Positions 1-13,313 of a stretch of DNA of 64,000 nucleotides are shown here, piece after piece. The first letter of the stretch is position 1, and every line of letters starts with the position of its first letter. The translations under genes and the position numbers were made by a program. Origin of the DNA: Moringa oleifera (lineage: Eukaryota; Streptophyta; Magnoliopsida; Brassicales; Moringaceae); contig JAJFZO010000724.1 in NCBI GenBank assembly GCA_021397835.1, forward strand, positions 372,001-436,000, given 5' to 3'. Below the pieces are notes generated by a model, which saw only the letters and a program-made list of their open reading frames with translations, did not search any database and had not been told where the DNA came from.

Positions 1-806
1 CCATAAACACAGTAGCCTTTCCATGATTTCTTTATTTGTTCAAGTTGTGAAGAGGAAGATATTGATTTTTTCTCTTTATCTTTTGGCCCATATGAGCCTG
101 AGTCCATCATATCTTAGTGTGGAAGAAAAATATTCAGTTTTCTAGCATAAATATTCATCAGAAATTCTTCAGATGTTTAAACAGTCTCTTGTGATGGGAG
201 GTAATTTAGATCCTTTGAACAAGAATTTTGAAGTGGATGACAATACTAACAAATGATGCAATCTTGATAGGAGTTTACTGTTGAAGAGCTGAATGTGATA
301 CCGAATCTTAATTACCTCAACTACTTGTCACTGGCACACATTCTGCAAAAGTAGGCATTTGGGCTGAAACGGATTAGGAAGAAACCTGCAAAACTTTGCG
401 ACAATCGGCTGTGAGTGTCAGGCCCAAAATTAAATCAATGACTTGGTAAATTTATATGAATCTTTTACATACTTCTCTCTTGAGGTTGGATGTGTACAGA
501 ATTCCTCTTGGATAAGACCCTTTGTAAATGGTAAGCCCATACCGTCATCCTCTTACCATGATAAGTTACCGTGTCATAGGAGGTTGTGCGCATTTGCAAA
601 TTTTGCTTTACAGGGAAAATTTCTTTTTTCATTGTGTGAATCCCATTTGGTTGTTCTTGTGCAGGTAGTCTAATTGATTGCCTTTAATGTGTTACTTTGT
701 TCTTTCTTCAGATTTTTATCTTTGTAGAGAGTATATGTAATGGCCATTATATTTTGGCATTAAATGTTATCCTTTCTCCTAAGGTACCTAGTGTTTGTGC
801 TGGCAG
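1..806 (+). other. Probable intron of the MSI4 gene
   Basis: No coding segment with similarity to the N-terminal half of MSI4 could be found here. The stretch ends in a pyrimidine-rich tract and an AG acceptor just before the 807 exon. The open frame at 443-673 has no recognisable content and is not treated as an exon. Confidence 0.5.
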
Positions 807-1381
807 GTTCAGAAGGCTCATAATGCTGATCTTCATTGTATTGATTGGAATCCTCATGATGTAAATTTCATTCTAACTGGGTATGTATATCTTCCTGATG
901 TTCTGTGCTTGTATGTCATATTAGATTACTTTCTAGATGGTGTGATTAGTTTGACAGTGTTTAGAAATTGTACGTCTCTTCACTCTTTTGAACTTTTGAC
1001 ATCTTTCACATGGATTGCACCAATCTTGTTCATTAGTAATCCTATGCATTTACTTTTAGGTCTGCTGATAATACTATTCACATGTTTGACCGCCGGAGCC
1101 TCGCTTCTGGTGGCATTGGATCACCTGTTCACAAGTTTGAGGGTCATGATGCTGCAGTCCTTTGCGTACAGGTGCCGCGGAATTCTTTTTGAGATATTTT
1201 CTGACTTCTTACAATTTTTAGATGCAAGTAGTATTTGTTGTTCTTATACCAAATATATCCGTTTTTCTCCAGTGGTCTCCAGACAAATCATCTGTTTTTG
1301 GAAGTTCTGCTGAGGATGGAGTATTAAACATCTGGGACCATGAAAAGGTATGATGCTATAAATACTTCTGCATGTGAGCTT

Positions 1382-1451
<70 letters not shown>

Positions 1452-3057
1452 GTCATGAGTGAACATTTAGGCATCGTATTATTTGATTAACTTTAAGGGC
1501 CATCAAGTTTAGAAAATAGAAACGAAATCTTATGCACCAAAGAAGTGGACTTATTTTAGTTCTATGGTTCTGATATGAGTAAAACTGAAAATGTTAAACC
1601 TTCTTGGACATTTAAAAGTTACCAACAAATGATTCGTCAGACCAGCTTTTCATGCATTCTCTGTGGGCAATTCTTTCATGGTAATCATTGTTGTTTCTTT
1701 TGTTGTATGTATAACCAATTTGGCTATTTTTCAGGTTGGAAAAACTCAAGGCTCTGCTGGATCAAGAAAAGAGTCTTCTCCAGGCTTATTCTTCCGGCAT
1801 GCTGGACATAGGTATGGACTTGTGTCTTATGAATGTATATGCCTTCAAATATGCAAGAAAGAAAATGAGCATCACGCATGCACGTACAGACACTGGCAGG
1901 CACCTCACATTTTTTAGCTGTTGAGTTGAATGCTTAGAAACTTCATTCTAGGTTCTGTATATCTCAAGACTTTGGTGCTACCATAGAACATACTATGTGA
2001 TGTCCCTGGTCAGTAGATCTTTGCTTTTGTCAGTTAAACATTTGTTTGCTACAATTCCCTGCGAAAATTCATGCCATCCATTTTTGTCCAAATTCAAGTT
2101 ATAGAGATCTCACATGACTGCTAGTAATTGCTAGCTTCTTATTGTATCATAACGTACGTGCACAACTTTTTGGCATGGAGTATATGCCTTCAGTAAGGAT
2201 TTCTTTACAAAGAATAATTCTTTCCGTCTGCTTGTAGAGACAAGGTTGTCGACTTCCATTGGAATGCTGCTGACCCATGGACGATTGTCAGCGTGTCTGA
2301 TGATTGTGAAAGTACTGGTGGAGGTGGTACTCTCCAGGTAATAGAAGTTTACTTCAAATTTGCATGGAAAGACTTCACCAATATTGACATCTGAAATCGG
2401 CCTTCAATATTCTTCTTGCTTTTCATATGGTTTTTTGCTGCTTTTGATGAAACCTGGGAATCTATAATTCTAGATTCCAGTACCACTTTGTTTGACAGTT
2501 ATGATTGGTTATAACATAGGAGAAGAGTAACTAAGTGGTAGTGTGTTAGTCTGGAAACTTCTTCCGCTTTGCAGGCACAACGCTGCACCTGTCTGCACTA
2601 TCATGTGTAGTTGGTACAATCCTGGAAAAATTACTAACTGGAAAGGCTCTAAACCCTTGTTATTGGGATTTCTGGTTTGACTCCCAATTTAGGTTGAGCA
2701 TGAGTTAGAAATTTAGTAGTGGTGCCTTTTAAACAGAAGTCGGTGGTTAATCTGGATAACTTTGCTTCAGTTTTTCAGTTCCTATGTAGTTGTTATGGTC
2801 TTTTAATCACTTGAGTGCGCACCCAGAATTTGTTTGCTTACAGCAATGTAGGTAGGTAATAATGCATTTTCTGAAAACAATGAACTTGAAAATTGTTCAA
2901 AAGAGTCTCCCTACTATCTTTTGAGTGCTTAGTGGACATATGTTTCGCCGGCTGTTTGGTGCAGATATGGCGAATGATTGATTTGATCTACCGGCCTGAG
3001 GAAGACGTACTAGCTGAGCTGGACAAATTCAAATCTCACATACTAAAATGTGAATGA
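807..3057 (+). CDS. MSI4: MSI4/FVE-type WD40 histone-binding protein, 3' exons (5' end outside window)
   Basis: Seen: exons at about 807-880, 1060-1171, 1273-1347, 1735-1811, 2238-2337 and 2965-3057, joined in one frame by GT-AG introns, ending in TGA. The product carries the C-terminal WD40 blades, with KAHNADLHCIDWNPHD, SADNTIHMFDRR, WSPDKSSVFGSSAEDG and HAGHRDKVVDFHWN, and ends in IWRMIDLIYRPEED followed by a short acidic-basic tail. Known of the family: MSI4/FVE is an RbAp46/48-like histone-binding WD40 protein that works with histone deacetylases, PRC2-like complexes and CUL4-DDB1, and promotes flowering in the autonomous pathway. It acts in the nucleus. The N-terminal half is not in the window: I found no exon in 1-806, so that stretch is read as intron, at least 806 bases long. 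No frame lesion is visible in the part present. MSI5 is the main alternative name. Confidence 0.9.
1384..1448. repeat. Compound (TC)n(AC)n microsatellite in an MSI4 intron
   Basis: About 16 TC units run directly into about 16 AC units, inside the intron between the 1273-1347 and 1735-1811 exons. A length-polymorphic site is expected. Confidence 0.95.
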
Positions 3058-4076
3058 AAATTAGAGTAGCTTTGAGGGAGGCACCAAGTTGCTGAAACCT
3101 TTGCAGCATGCAGAAACTTTGTTTAGACTCAGCAACTATTTGTAACTTGTAGTGCAGGATAAAATTTTTGCAATTTGTAAGCTTCTTTCCCTTGTATGGT
3201 TAGTTGGCATGCTAAACATACCGAAGTATGGTTTTGCCCCTTCTACTGATGGTGAGAGCAGGATGAGAGGTTGTTATTCAGATTATTGACAACATTTATC
3301 TTATCCCTCAACAGCTTTGGACTAGCTGAATTTCAGACAAATGGACTCAATCCAGGAACTTTATCCGTACAATTGATCTGCTTTGATACTGTATAGCAAT
3401 AGAGTTACTCAGTGTCATTGCTCATAAATTAAGCAAGACATGCATTTTTGAGGCCTTTCTGGCTTGAGTTGTCACAATGAACTTGATAAATGGAAATGTG
3501 AAATTGATAATGGTAGGAAGGCATCCTGGGAAGTGGTTATGAGCCATCCAATTCTGTTTTATATTGCATCAAATCATTGGAGTCATAACTTTGTGCTGAT
3601 AATGGATGCTCCTAAAATTGTTCTGATCAGTGTCAGGTCATAATGTTAAAAAAAAAAAAAGGGATGCCTGCTTTATCCATTTTTGTATAAACATCTGAAA
3701 GAGATAGTCATACAAAAAAATTAACTTATATAAATTAATTGATTTGATTTGTCCCAAAATCAAGTGCCTTTGAAATTGATCCCAGCTTCTGTAGGGTTAA
3801 GAGCAAGTTCATTTCCTAACACAAAAGTCTAATAATGTCTTGTACCAAGAGTGAGGAGGACCGCTTTTAATCTGATGCTGAATTGTAAACAAGGAAGGGC
3901 AGTGATATGTGATGCTTGTGGCTGTGCCTGCCATAAAATCATAAGAAGACCAGTCAGTTTTCCTCTTTCACTACTGTTAAAAATATTTTCTGTCCCTTCT
4001 CTCTCGAACACCCCGCTCTCTAAAGCCCCTGCAGGCAGAAAAACAACAGAAGAAGGAGCAGAAGGAGAAGAAGAAG
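3058..4076. other. MSI4 3' UTR and TMN7 upstream region
   Basis: Contains the 3' untranslated end of MSI4 and the promoter and leader of the next same-strand gene. A TATATAAA-like box lies at 3727-3734, about 350 bases before the TMN7 start, and the last 70 bases before the start codon are rich in GAA/GAAG, typical of a plant leader. A poly-A run occurs near 3648-3660. No gene seen. Confidence 0.6.
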
Positions 4077-7000
4077 ATGGGCACTAAACTGGGTTGCATG
4101 TTCTTCTTTGCTTTCCTCTTACTCTCCAGTGTGCACTCCTTCTATCTCCCAGGAGTTGCTCCTCGCGATTTCCAAAGGGTACTCTCTCTATCCTTACACG
4201 CATACGAACACATCTTCGTTCCGTATCTGCGCGTCGTATATATTTCTCCTTTTCTTTTTCTTTCTAGGGATTTACAGTTTCTTGGGCTTTATCTTTCAAG
4301 TTGATTCATGAGTCATTTCTGCCGTTGAATGAGATAAAGGGTTGGATCTGGGGTTTTTGGTGTTTGATCTGCTCTATCAATGTTTGATGTATCTAGATCT
4401 GTGGTAATACTTTCGTGGTGCTGGGGTTTTGGTTCTGCTGTGGGCATGTCTTTTTGTAATGTTTTTTTTTTCTCTTGGTGTATTATAGTTGCTTTTATTG
4501 CTGCTGACTGTGATGTCGCAGAATGTTTAGCTTCTTATCATGCATGTTTAATTGATAGCGCAGAATGTTAAGCTTCTGATCCTGCATAGAATTGCCTGCA
4601 CTAAGCTTCTTTTTTTCTTCCTGTCAAAGTATTGCATTTGTTGTGATTGTTAAGCTGTTGTGCTATAAATGAAAGGATACCGTGGTCTGTCACTTGTTTC
4701 GATATGATATCCATAAGTATTTTGTGTTTTTGAAGGTCATGGAATGTAGGCAAATGAGATGCTGCATGGCTTTGATATGGTTTTGCAAAAGCAAATACAT
4801 GATCATTGAAGTGATGTTATTGGAAATTGACTGTTTTTTCATCCTTAACATGTATGGCATCTGAAGATTGTTATGGATGGGATTTTTTTTGCTGCATCAA
4901 ATTTATGCTTGGAGATGGGGTTGCGGTGATAACTCTTTCAAAGTGCTAAGCAAATACTTATGCAAATATTTAAAGTTATAGGAGGTTTAACCTAAGCTTA
5001 GCACATCTTCTGGTGTCTGATTGTAGTCAATGAAAGGTTCCATTGTGATTTATGTTGCATTCGAAACTTCTGCTAAAAAAAAAACAAGTGCATTTGAAAC
5101 CAATCTGAGTGCTAATATTAGTCAGATTGAGGACAACTGAGCTGCTGAAGGAATTGCAGTCAGTTTCAGCTGTCAAAATATCTCATAGTTTCCGTTGTCT
5201 AATATCTTTTGTGATAGGAATGCTGCCACTCATTCCAGTGCTATAATGTGGGAGATACTCAGTTTTCTGCACAAATAAATGTTGAACTTGAAGTAGATGA
5301 ATGAGTGCAGTTTGAGGAAGTTAAAGAACTGAACATTGAATTGAATATGTTTAATGGTATAAACCTTCTATCTCTGTGTTTATGGAAGTATTTGGGCAAT
5401 ATATGAAGTTTGTTAATGATTGGTTGGAGATGCACTTATTTCCCCGTTTGACTACTGTTGCAGTTAAGAGTTGTTTGTTTCTTTCAGTTCTTCCCTTTGT
5501 TGGTGAAGAACCTGTAGTTTACATTACTAATTATTTCATCTGAATAGGGCGATCCACTTTCTGTCAAAGTAAACAAATTGTCATCTACAAAGACTCAACT
5601 ACCATATGACTACTACTACTTAAACTATTGTAAGCCCCCCAAGATTCTGAATAGCGCTGAGAATTTGGGAGAGGTTCTCAGAGGTGATCGCATTGAGAAT
5701 TCAGTTTATACTGTAAGCAACAGTTTACCTTTTTCCTACTGTTTTATTTATGTAATCCTTGTTGATTTATGCGGGTCTAAGTTTACAATTCCATCTCAGT
5801 TTGAAATGAGGGAGGATCAACCGTGCAAAGTAGCCTGTCGAATAAAACTTGATGCTGAATCTGCAAAAAATTTCAAGGAAAAAATTGATGATGAATATCG
5901 GGTTAATATGTAAGTTATGATTTAATTGATGCCCTTTTTCTTTGCATTTTTTACTTTTTTCCATATTGATGTTGGTTGTGTTTTTTCCTCATTAATTCAA
6001 GTAATTTTATTCATTTCCCCTAGTGAATGTAAACTGTTTTTCTTCTTATGAAATCGAGTCCAAATTGTTACTTGTCTTCGGTTAATGGTCCAAAATGTTT
6101 GTGCAGGATTCTCGATAATCTTCCAGTTGCTGTTCTTAGACAAAGGAGGGATGGAAGTCAGTCAAAAACATACGAACATGGTTTTCGTGTTGGGTTTAAA
6201 GGGAATTATGCAGGGGTATGCTTTGAAAATCAATTGCAATAACAGGATTCTTATATCTTGATGTCAACCTCACGCATTTGTTTGTTTCTGCAGAGCAAAG
6301 AGGAAAAACATTTTATCAATAATCATTTGAGCTTCCGAGTCATGTTTCACAGGGATCTGGAAACTGATTCTGCTCGTATTGTTGGATTTGAGGTTACTCC
6401 CAACAGGTGATGTATTGAATTTCTTGCATTGATTCTTTCACTTTTTTGTTTCTCTTTAAGTATAATGCTCATTTGAGCTACTTTCATTGTATGCTTTCTA
6501 CGGTTTTTGATAATGGGTGAACCTTTGTCAATTGCTTCCAGAAAATTTTAGATGTATCCAGTGGGAAAGAGAACAAACCCCTAGAGCTTCTTTCTGATAC
6601 TCTCAAATATCTATTCTTTGCTTGTTGCTAAGTTTTTCCTGCAAAACACATCCAATGTGTTGAGACAAAGGTGTCTATCAGTGTAGATTCCTTTGTGAGC
6701 TAATTTTATGTACAATTTTTGTTTGTTAAGTTGTTTCCTATGAGTTTTAATGCAGATGTTTGTTTCTGCGCTCATTTCCAGAACCTATGCTCTCTTATTT
6801 TTGCTCCAGGTGCAAGTGTATTTGCCTGATTCTTTGTTCCTTTTTAAAATGCGTTGTTGAGAATTTTTAGGAAACAGTGTGATGCAATCTTAGTCTTTTT
6901 GTGTTCTCTTCAGTAAAGACATTGTTTTCCAAAAGATGTTTCCTTTTCTTCATTCCTAAATGTTTCATGCATTATGTTATTTAAGCAACTCTACTTTTTG

Positions 7001-8431
7001 TGGTTGGCACTAACCATGTATTCTGTTTTTCCCAACAGTATTTATCATGAATACAAGGAGTGGGATGAGAAAAATCCTCAGTTGGCAACATGCAATAAGG
7101 ACACCAAGAATTTGATTCAAGGTACAACTGTTCCTCAAGAAGTTGACACAGACAAAGAGGTTGTGTTTACATATGATGTCACCTTTAAGGTATTTCTATC
7201 TGGACCTTTCCATTGTTCTTTTCTCTCTCATCTCCATTTGTAGTACCAATCTCAGCTACTGTTGGCTATTCAGGAGAGTGATGTCAAATGGGCTTCACGT
7301 TGGGACACATACCTCCTCATGAATGATGATCAGATCCACTGGTTTTCCATTATAAACTCACTGATGATTGTTCTGTTCCTTTCTGGCATGGTGGCCATGA
7401 TTATGATGAGGACACTGTACAAAGATATTGCAAACTATAATCAGTTGGAAACCCAAGATGAGGCTCAGGAAGAAACTGGGTGGAAACTTGTCCATGGAGA
7501 TGTCTTCAGGGCACCAGTAAATTCTGGTTTACTTTGTGTTTATGTTGGTACGGGTGTTCAGATCTTAGCAATGACACTTGTGACAATGATATTTGCATTG
7601 CTGGGATTCTTGTCTCCTTCAAACAGAGGAGGTCTTATGACTGCTATGGTTCTCTTGTGGGTTTTCATGGGCTTATTTGCTGGTTACTCCTCAGCACGTT
7701 TGTATAAAATGTTCAAGGGTACAGAGTGGAAGAGGAACACCTTAAAAACTGCATTTATGTTTCCAGGTATACTATTTGCAGTATTCTTTGTTCTGAATGC
7801 TCTAATCTGGGGAGAGCAATCTTCTGGAGCAGTGCCTTTTGGGACGATGTTTGCTCTCGTCTGTTTATGGTTTGGTATATCAGTCCCCTTGGTGTTTGTG
7901 GGTAGTTACTTGGGCTACAAAAAGCCAGTCATCGAAGATCCAGTGAAGACGAACAAAATTCCTAGGCAGATACCAGAGCAGGCTTGGTACATGAAACCAG
8001 TCTTCTCTATCCTGATTGGAGGCATTCTTCCATTTGGAGCTGTCTTCATCGAGCTCTTCTTCATATTGACATCAATATGGCTGAACCAGTTCTATTACAT
8101 CTTTGGCTTCCTTTTCATAGTGTTTATTATCCTGTTAATCACTTGTGCAGAGATAACAATTGTGCTCTGCTACTTCCAATTGTGCAGTGAAGATTATTAC
8201 TGGTGGTGGAGATCTTACCTGACTGCTGGCTCCTCTGCTCTGTACCTCTTCCTCTACTCAATTTTCTACTTCTTCACCAAGTTGGAGATCACGAAGCTTG
8301 TTTCAGGGATCCTTTACTTTGGCTACATGATCATTGTTTCATATGCTTTCTTCGTCTTGACAGGCACAATTGGCTTCTATGCATGTTTCTGGTTTGTTAG
8401 GAAGATCTACTCCTCTGTGAAAATTGACTGA
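4077..8431 (+). CDS. TMN7: Transmembrane nine superfamily protein (nonaspanin), TMN7 type
   Basis: Seen: seven exons, 4077-4178, 5548-5712, 5800-5909, 6107-6215, 6294-6406, 7039-7189 and 7274-8431, which join without a frame break into about 635 residues, the usual size of the family. Residues 1-21 are a hydrophobic signal peptide followed by SFYLPGVAPRDFQ. The luminal N-terminal domain fills the six short exons. The long last exon carries the nine membrane segments, starting near WFSIINSLMIVLFLSG. The protein ends in KIYSSVKID, a KXD/E-type tail. Known: nonaspanins sit in Golgi and endosomal membranes, the KXD/E tail contacts COPI and holds them in the Golgi, and the family helps sort transmembrane cargo. 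The first intron is about 1.4 kb. The full-length match and the neighbouring BGAL1 and RNC genes favour TMN6/TMN7 over TMN8-10. Confidence 0.94.
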
Positions 8432-9163
8432 TCTTAATGATGCGAAAGGGCCAAGGACTGTATGATCATTAAACTTGGAATCAGGTGGTTCGGACTTCTT
8501 GTCAAAGTTGTCTCTACATCTGCTGAATGAGGACTATAGAGCTGAAATTTAATTCTGTTCCCTCCAAATAACCTTTTCCTTTGCAGTCGATAGAGTAGGG
8601 GTTGGCATGTTATTTTGTTTTATACTGTTAAAAGTCACACCAACTGTACTTTTAGTAGCTGTTTAGAAATTTTAAGTAGTGTCTTTTGTGTCTGGATACA
8701 CCAATATATATCTGAATGCCAAAACTGTCATGAATTTTGTGAATTCTGCATATTATTTACTATAAAGATTTGTCATTGCCTGCTGAGTCCTATGCCTTAC
8801 ATGATGGTAGCATGCCAGATTTGCTTGTAAATGGCAGTCGTCTTTCCTTTCCATTCACTTTATCACTATTTTCCATATTCTTTTCGGGCTAGTTTCTCTT
8901 TCTTCTTCATTTTTTATTTCATAGGTTAGTGAGAATTTTGTCATTAAAGAAGTACCTTATGTTCAATTACAGCTGCCACAGTATCAGTTGCATAAAACCA
9001 ATTATTTCCAGTGATTCCAAAGGCAATGGGACTATTCCTCCTTTACTAAAGGGGATAGCTAAACTAAGTCCTGTAGTGAAAGGAAAAATCAACTCAAATT
9101 ATTGATCAAAAGCATTATCCCACACAATCATGCATCAGTTTTCATGAAGGCCAATATCTCCAG
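8432..9163. other. Convergent 3' ends of TMN7 and GLYR2
   Basis: The two genes point toward each other and share about 730 bases for their 3' untranslated regions. No further gene is visible. Confidence 0.6.
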
Positions 9164-12100
9164 TCAAGTGGAGTAATTAGATTTAGCTTTCAGTGCTTCA
9201 ATGACAGCTGAAAAATCATCTTCACCGAGGCCATGAGATTTTGCCACCTTGTATAGTTCATTTGCGGCTGCTGCAATTGGAGTAGATTGAGAAACAGACT
9301 CAGCTAAGCCCAAGGCCAGTCTCAGGTCCTGCCAGTATTATCACGTGGTAAGACCATACTATCTGGTTTTATGATGTTGGCAAGCAAGGCAAGATTTACA
9401 AACCTTCTGCTGATGCTTCAATGGAAATGCAGTTGAATAGAGGGATTTAATCATTGATGGACCTTTCAGTGAGTACATTGGTGTACTAATAGCACCCTGT
9501 GAGACTACCTGCAAAAATCATCTATTTCGTAAGGTTTCATAAAAGAGATAAACGAAAAATAGTTCAAGATTCCAGTCAATTGATACTGAATTCGTGGAAC
9601 ACCACGTAGAAGATACACTGATTAGATAATGTTTTATGGAGTACCTCAATCAGTACGCTTGGGTTGAGTCCCACTTTCTCACTTAGAAGTAATCCTTCAG
9701 AAAACGATGCCATCATACTGCAAATTGTGGGAAAACAACAAAGAAAAACATTGTCACAGCATTGATTAGCACAGATGCAAAAACAATGAATCAAGTGTAT
9801 TGAGAGTGTGCAGAACCTTCCCATGATCATGTTGACAACAAGCTTCATAGCAGCTCCGTTTCCAACATCTCCAAGGTAGAACCTTGACTAAACCGACAGA
9901 TGTGCATAAAGAATTGGCAATCAGTAATCAGATTACTGAGTTTCAGAGACATAAGTATGTAATAGACCTATACCTTCCCCATGACGTCTAACATTGGAGC
10001 AACTTTTTCATATAGGGACTCATCACCTGAAAGATCAAAGGCAAGACCCAAATTTCCTTGAGACCCATGTGACTGTGTTATGAAACAAAGATCTGAGATG
10101 GGTACCAACGCTATATTCCAAACAATGAATAAAACAGCTTGACATTGAACTCGGAAAACATCTCCAATTTTTATGATTTGACACTTGATTCCAGCAATAA
10201 ATTGTGTACTTCACATGATAACAAAGATATAATGACTCACCAGCAGCAAGAAATATTAGTTGCCCATCTTCTGCTGGCTTTTTGGAGCCAGAAACTGGAG
10301 CCTGAGATAAAGTTCTTGTCATTACTGTGTTGCACAAGCATACAAAAATTAAAAAATTTGCACTAGATGCAATGGAGATTGCAGAATAGAACTGAAATAT
10401 AGCTTTACTTCTAAAAATGATGCTCCTGTTGCTTTTATATGCTCGCTAATCAATTTGGAAGTGGCACAGTCAACAGTTGAGACATCAACATACCTGCCAA
10501 TGCCCCTGATGTAGATTAGACTTAGGGAGAAGAAACATATAATTTATAGAAAAGTGAGTGCAGAAATGAATGTACAACAGCAAACTCATCTTTTTTGGCA
10601 AATTGGTGAATAATGGATGGAACAATGAAATGAAATGCATACACAAAACACTTGAGATAATGGAAGAAGATTCAGTATTGTAGTAGAAAGTATCAATTTG
10701 GTAAAACTAGCCAAGAAAGTTTATATAGAACCATGTAACTGCAGGAAGAAACCATAGTTTAGCATGAAGCAATCACTAAAAAAGGGAGATACTATGTGAA
10801 ACAAAATTAACTTAAGGTCATCCAGAAGACAAGAAACTCTATAAATGAAACTAATGGGAATGCACAAGGATAAGTCAACAAATATCAATTTTATCTGGGC
10901 TGAATGATAACTCTTCACCTATTACCATATGCAGTCCGATACAGTATCAATAGACTTTAGGGGTGCAAAGATCATTAATAGAACAAATGCAAATAGTACC
11001 CTTTTCCTGAACTCATTCCAGATGCAGCTCCTTGATTTCCACAGGCAACATGAATCTGATACAAATTGAAGAGAGCCATACCCATAACAACAATGCAACA
11101 TATTGCAATATAATAATAACAGTAAATAATAGGAAACATACGCACTGCACTTTCAGGATCAGCAAGCATCGCAAAAGTGACATCACAAGATGCAGCTACT
11201 TCTTCAGGAGAGGGTTTATACCTGCAAGCAGACAAATTAGACATCTGGATACATCCATAAGTGGTGTGCACTGCCAGACTCCTAGCTGCCGACATACTCA
11301 AAGAATGTGCACTAACACTAGAATGACTATTGTTTTTGATTTATACAGAAATATATTTCCCTATAATGCCAATGTTACAATTCTATATTACACCTCTGAG
11401 TCAGGTCGGTCCTGAGGTTTAAATCATCAGGTCTTGCCAAGATTTTGTTCATGGTAATGTAGATCAAGTCCTGTGCATATTTAGCTCAGGATAAGTTCAG
11501 AATACTCACCAAGGCAGAAATTAACTGAAGACATAACAAAACATATTTGTATATATGTAAATGGTCTGTACATCTGTATATTGAACTGAATATCGTCTAT
11601 TTATATATATATATATATATAAGGTATGTGTACATGCAAATCTCATCAAATATTGTAACTGGCCTGCCTAATTCAGATGTCAGGCTAAACTTCTGAGCAA
11701 ACTTTCCCCTAATCTTCTCAAAATTTAAATTGTTCACATTCTCAGTTCTAAAATATCATTTTTTACCTCATAGATATACTATATGATAGCCAGGATATGA
11801 AAAGCTTACTTTGCACCCAAGCTGACGAGAGGATCACATTTGCTCTTGGTCCGGTTCCACACTGTCACATCACATCTGCAGTATGCCAACTAGGGGATTA
11901 ACCTATGTAAATACACATGTAATAGTCTGAAGAATTTGATCAGGTCACTACCACCAAAAGAAAGCAGCACGAAGTTGTTATGGTCAGAGATCTGAAAATC
12001 AATGCAATAATTCTCTAGGTACAAAATAAGCAGAGACATTAGTGATACCCTGCTTTAATGAGATTTTGTGCCATTGGGGAACCCATGATTCCAAGACCTA

Positions 12101-13313
12101 GAAATCCAATCCTTTCTGGCAATTCATCTGCTTTAATATTAAAAAGTTAGAGGAATCTCACTGCTCCATGCATTATGCTTCTAATAAACAAATAGCACGA
12201 AGATATAATTTTTAGAATATGCTTGTTTCCAGTATATAAATGCAACATCTTGAAATATATATATATATATATATATAATATTTATAAATATTATTTATAT
12301 ATGTATGTACACCATGAAACAAACTTCTACTCCTTCCATCAGCACCATAACATGAGCACCTGGTTTTCATCATAAACGTCTCACTACAGTTTAAATACTG
12401 CCAAATTTTTCCCTCACCAGGATACTGTAAGCCACACGCACCATTTACAATCCATCATTTTGTTTTTTTCTCAATTTCAAAAGTGACTTCAGCTAAAACT
12501 TTCAGCCAAGACCATACACACTACTCCTGAAAAAATCGAGTTATTATACCACCTTACCCATATCTATCCGGAGATGGACAAGAACAGCAAGAGATCGCTT
12601 GTAAAACAACTAGTGCACCAATTTGGTAGTTTTGAGTAAGCAGATGGTTAGATACCAACAGGGGAGATGATTAGATATGCACACATTTGGAGCACTATGT
12701 TTTTTTTTTTTTTTTTCCTTAGAGCAAATCCTTGTTTATTAGACAGACCTAGAGATCAAAAGCTGTGTCCTTGTTGCACAATAAAGGTATTTCAATTGAT
12801 ATCTACCATACCCATACAAGTCGTGAATTGCTAGTGCTATCTAGAAGCAAAGCAGGGTTTTTGCATTTTTTACAAATATATCATCACATGTTGATTTGTG
12901 GCTTCTTTAAAGCTTTGACATGATGATATGACATCTCTGAAAGAGTTAATACATCAAATTATGATCTGTAAAGTTAATCAAGTAAATTCAATGTTAAAAG
13001 TTTGCAGCCAACATCAATTTGACACATAAAGTTTCTGAAATTGAAACGCAATAAAGGCATTAACTAAGGAAAACAGAAAGTACCAATCAAACAAGCCTCA
13101 ATGCAAGACCAAGAGAATACCTTTAGCAGAAGCAACGGAAGCCTCAGAAGAGAAAGCCCTGTAAGTGACAGAAGACAGCGGTAGCGAAGGAAAAGCAGAG
13201 ATGGGTCTTGCTCTAAAGTGGTTTGGGATTTGAGGGCAAAAGCTGGAGCACATTGCCATGGCAGTTGAAGATAAGAATTGATGACAGTAGCTGGTCTTAA
13301 CCAACAGAGTCAT
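9164..13313 (-). CDS. GLYR2: Glyoxylate/succinic semialdehyde reductase 2, plastid-targeted
   Basis: Seen: twelve exons, in gene order 13121-13313, 12049-12127, 11810-11875, 11146-11221, 11000-11055, 10409-10493, 10241-10301, 10026-9974, 9887-9817, 9717-9645, 9508-9404 and 9328-9164, giving an unbroken 360-residue frame. Residues 1 to about 65 are a Ser-rich transit peptide. The dinucleotide motif GFLGLGIMGSPMA starts near residue 72; the substrate motif EAPVSGSKKPAEDG is near 185; the catalytic Lys lies in GNGAAMK at about residue 238. Known: this beta-hydroxyacid dehydrogenase uses NADPH to reduce glyoxylate to glycolate and succinic semialdehyde to gamma-hydroxybutyrate, detoxifying aldehydes in plastids (some reports add mitochondria). 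The first ATG was chosen; two more in-frame ATGs at codons 19 and 21 would shorten the transit peptide. The donor after 11146 is GTGCGT, set by frame and by the expected join SA-I-x-VACG. Confidence 0.95.
11601..11621. repeat. (TA)n microsatellite in a GLYR2 intron
   Basis: About ten TA units in the intron between the 11810-11875 and 11146-11221 exons. A second AT run lies at about 12257-12277 in the first-listed intron, next to a further AT-rich patch. Confidence 0.9.

Noticed and set aside
443..673. 76-codon open frame upstream of the first visible MSI4 exon
   Set aside because: Its translation does not resemble the N-terminal WD40 blades of MSI4, and it is not bordered by in-phase splice sites. 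Treated as intron.
2521..2700. tRNA-like A-box and B-box words in an MSI4 intron, suggesting a SINE
   Set aside because: The two words are about 150 bases apart, far beyond the normal spacing, and no target-site duplication or poly-A tail was seen.
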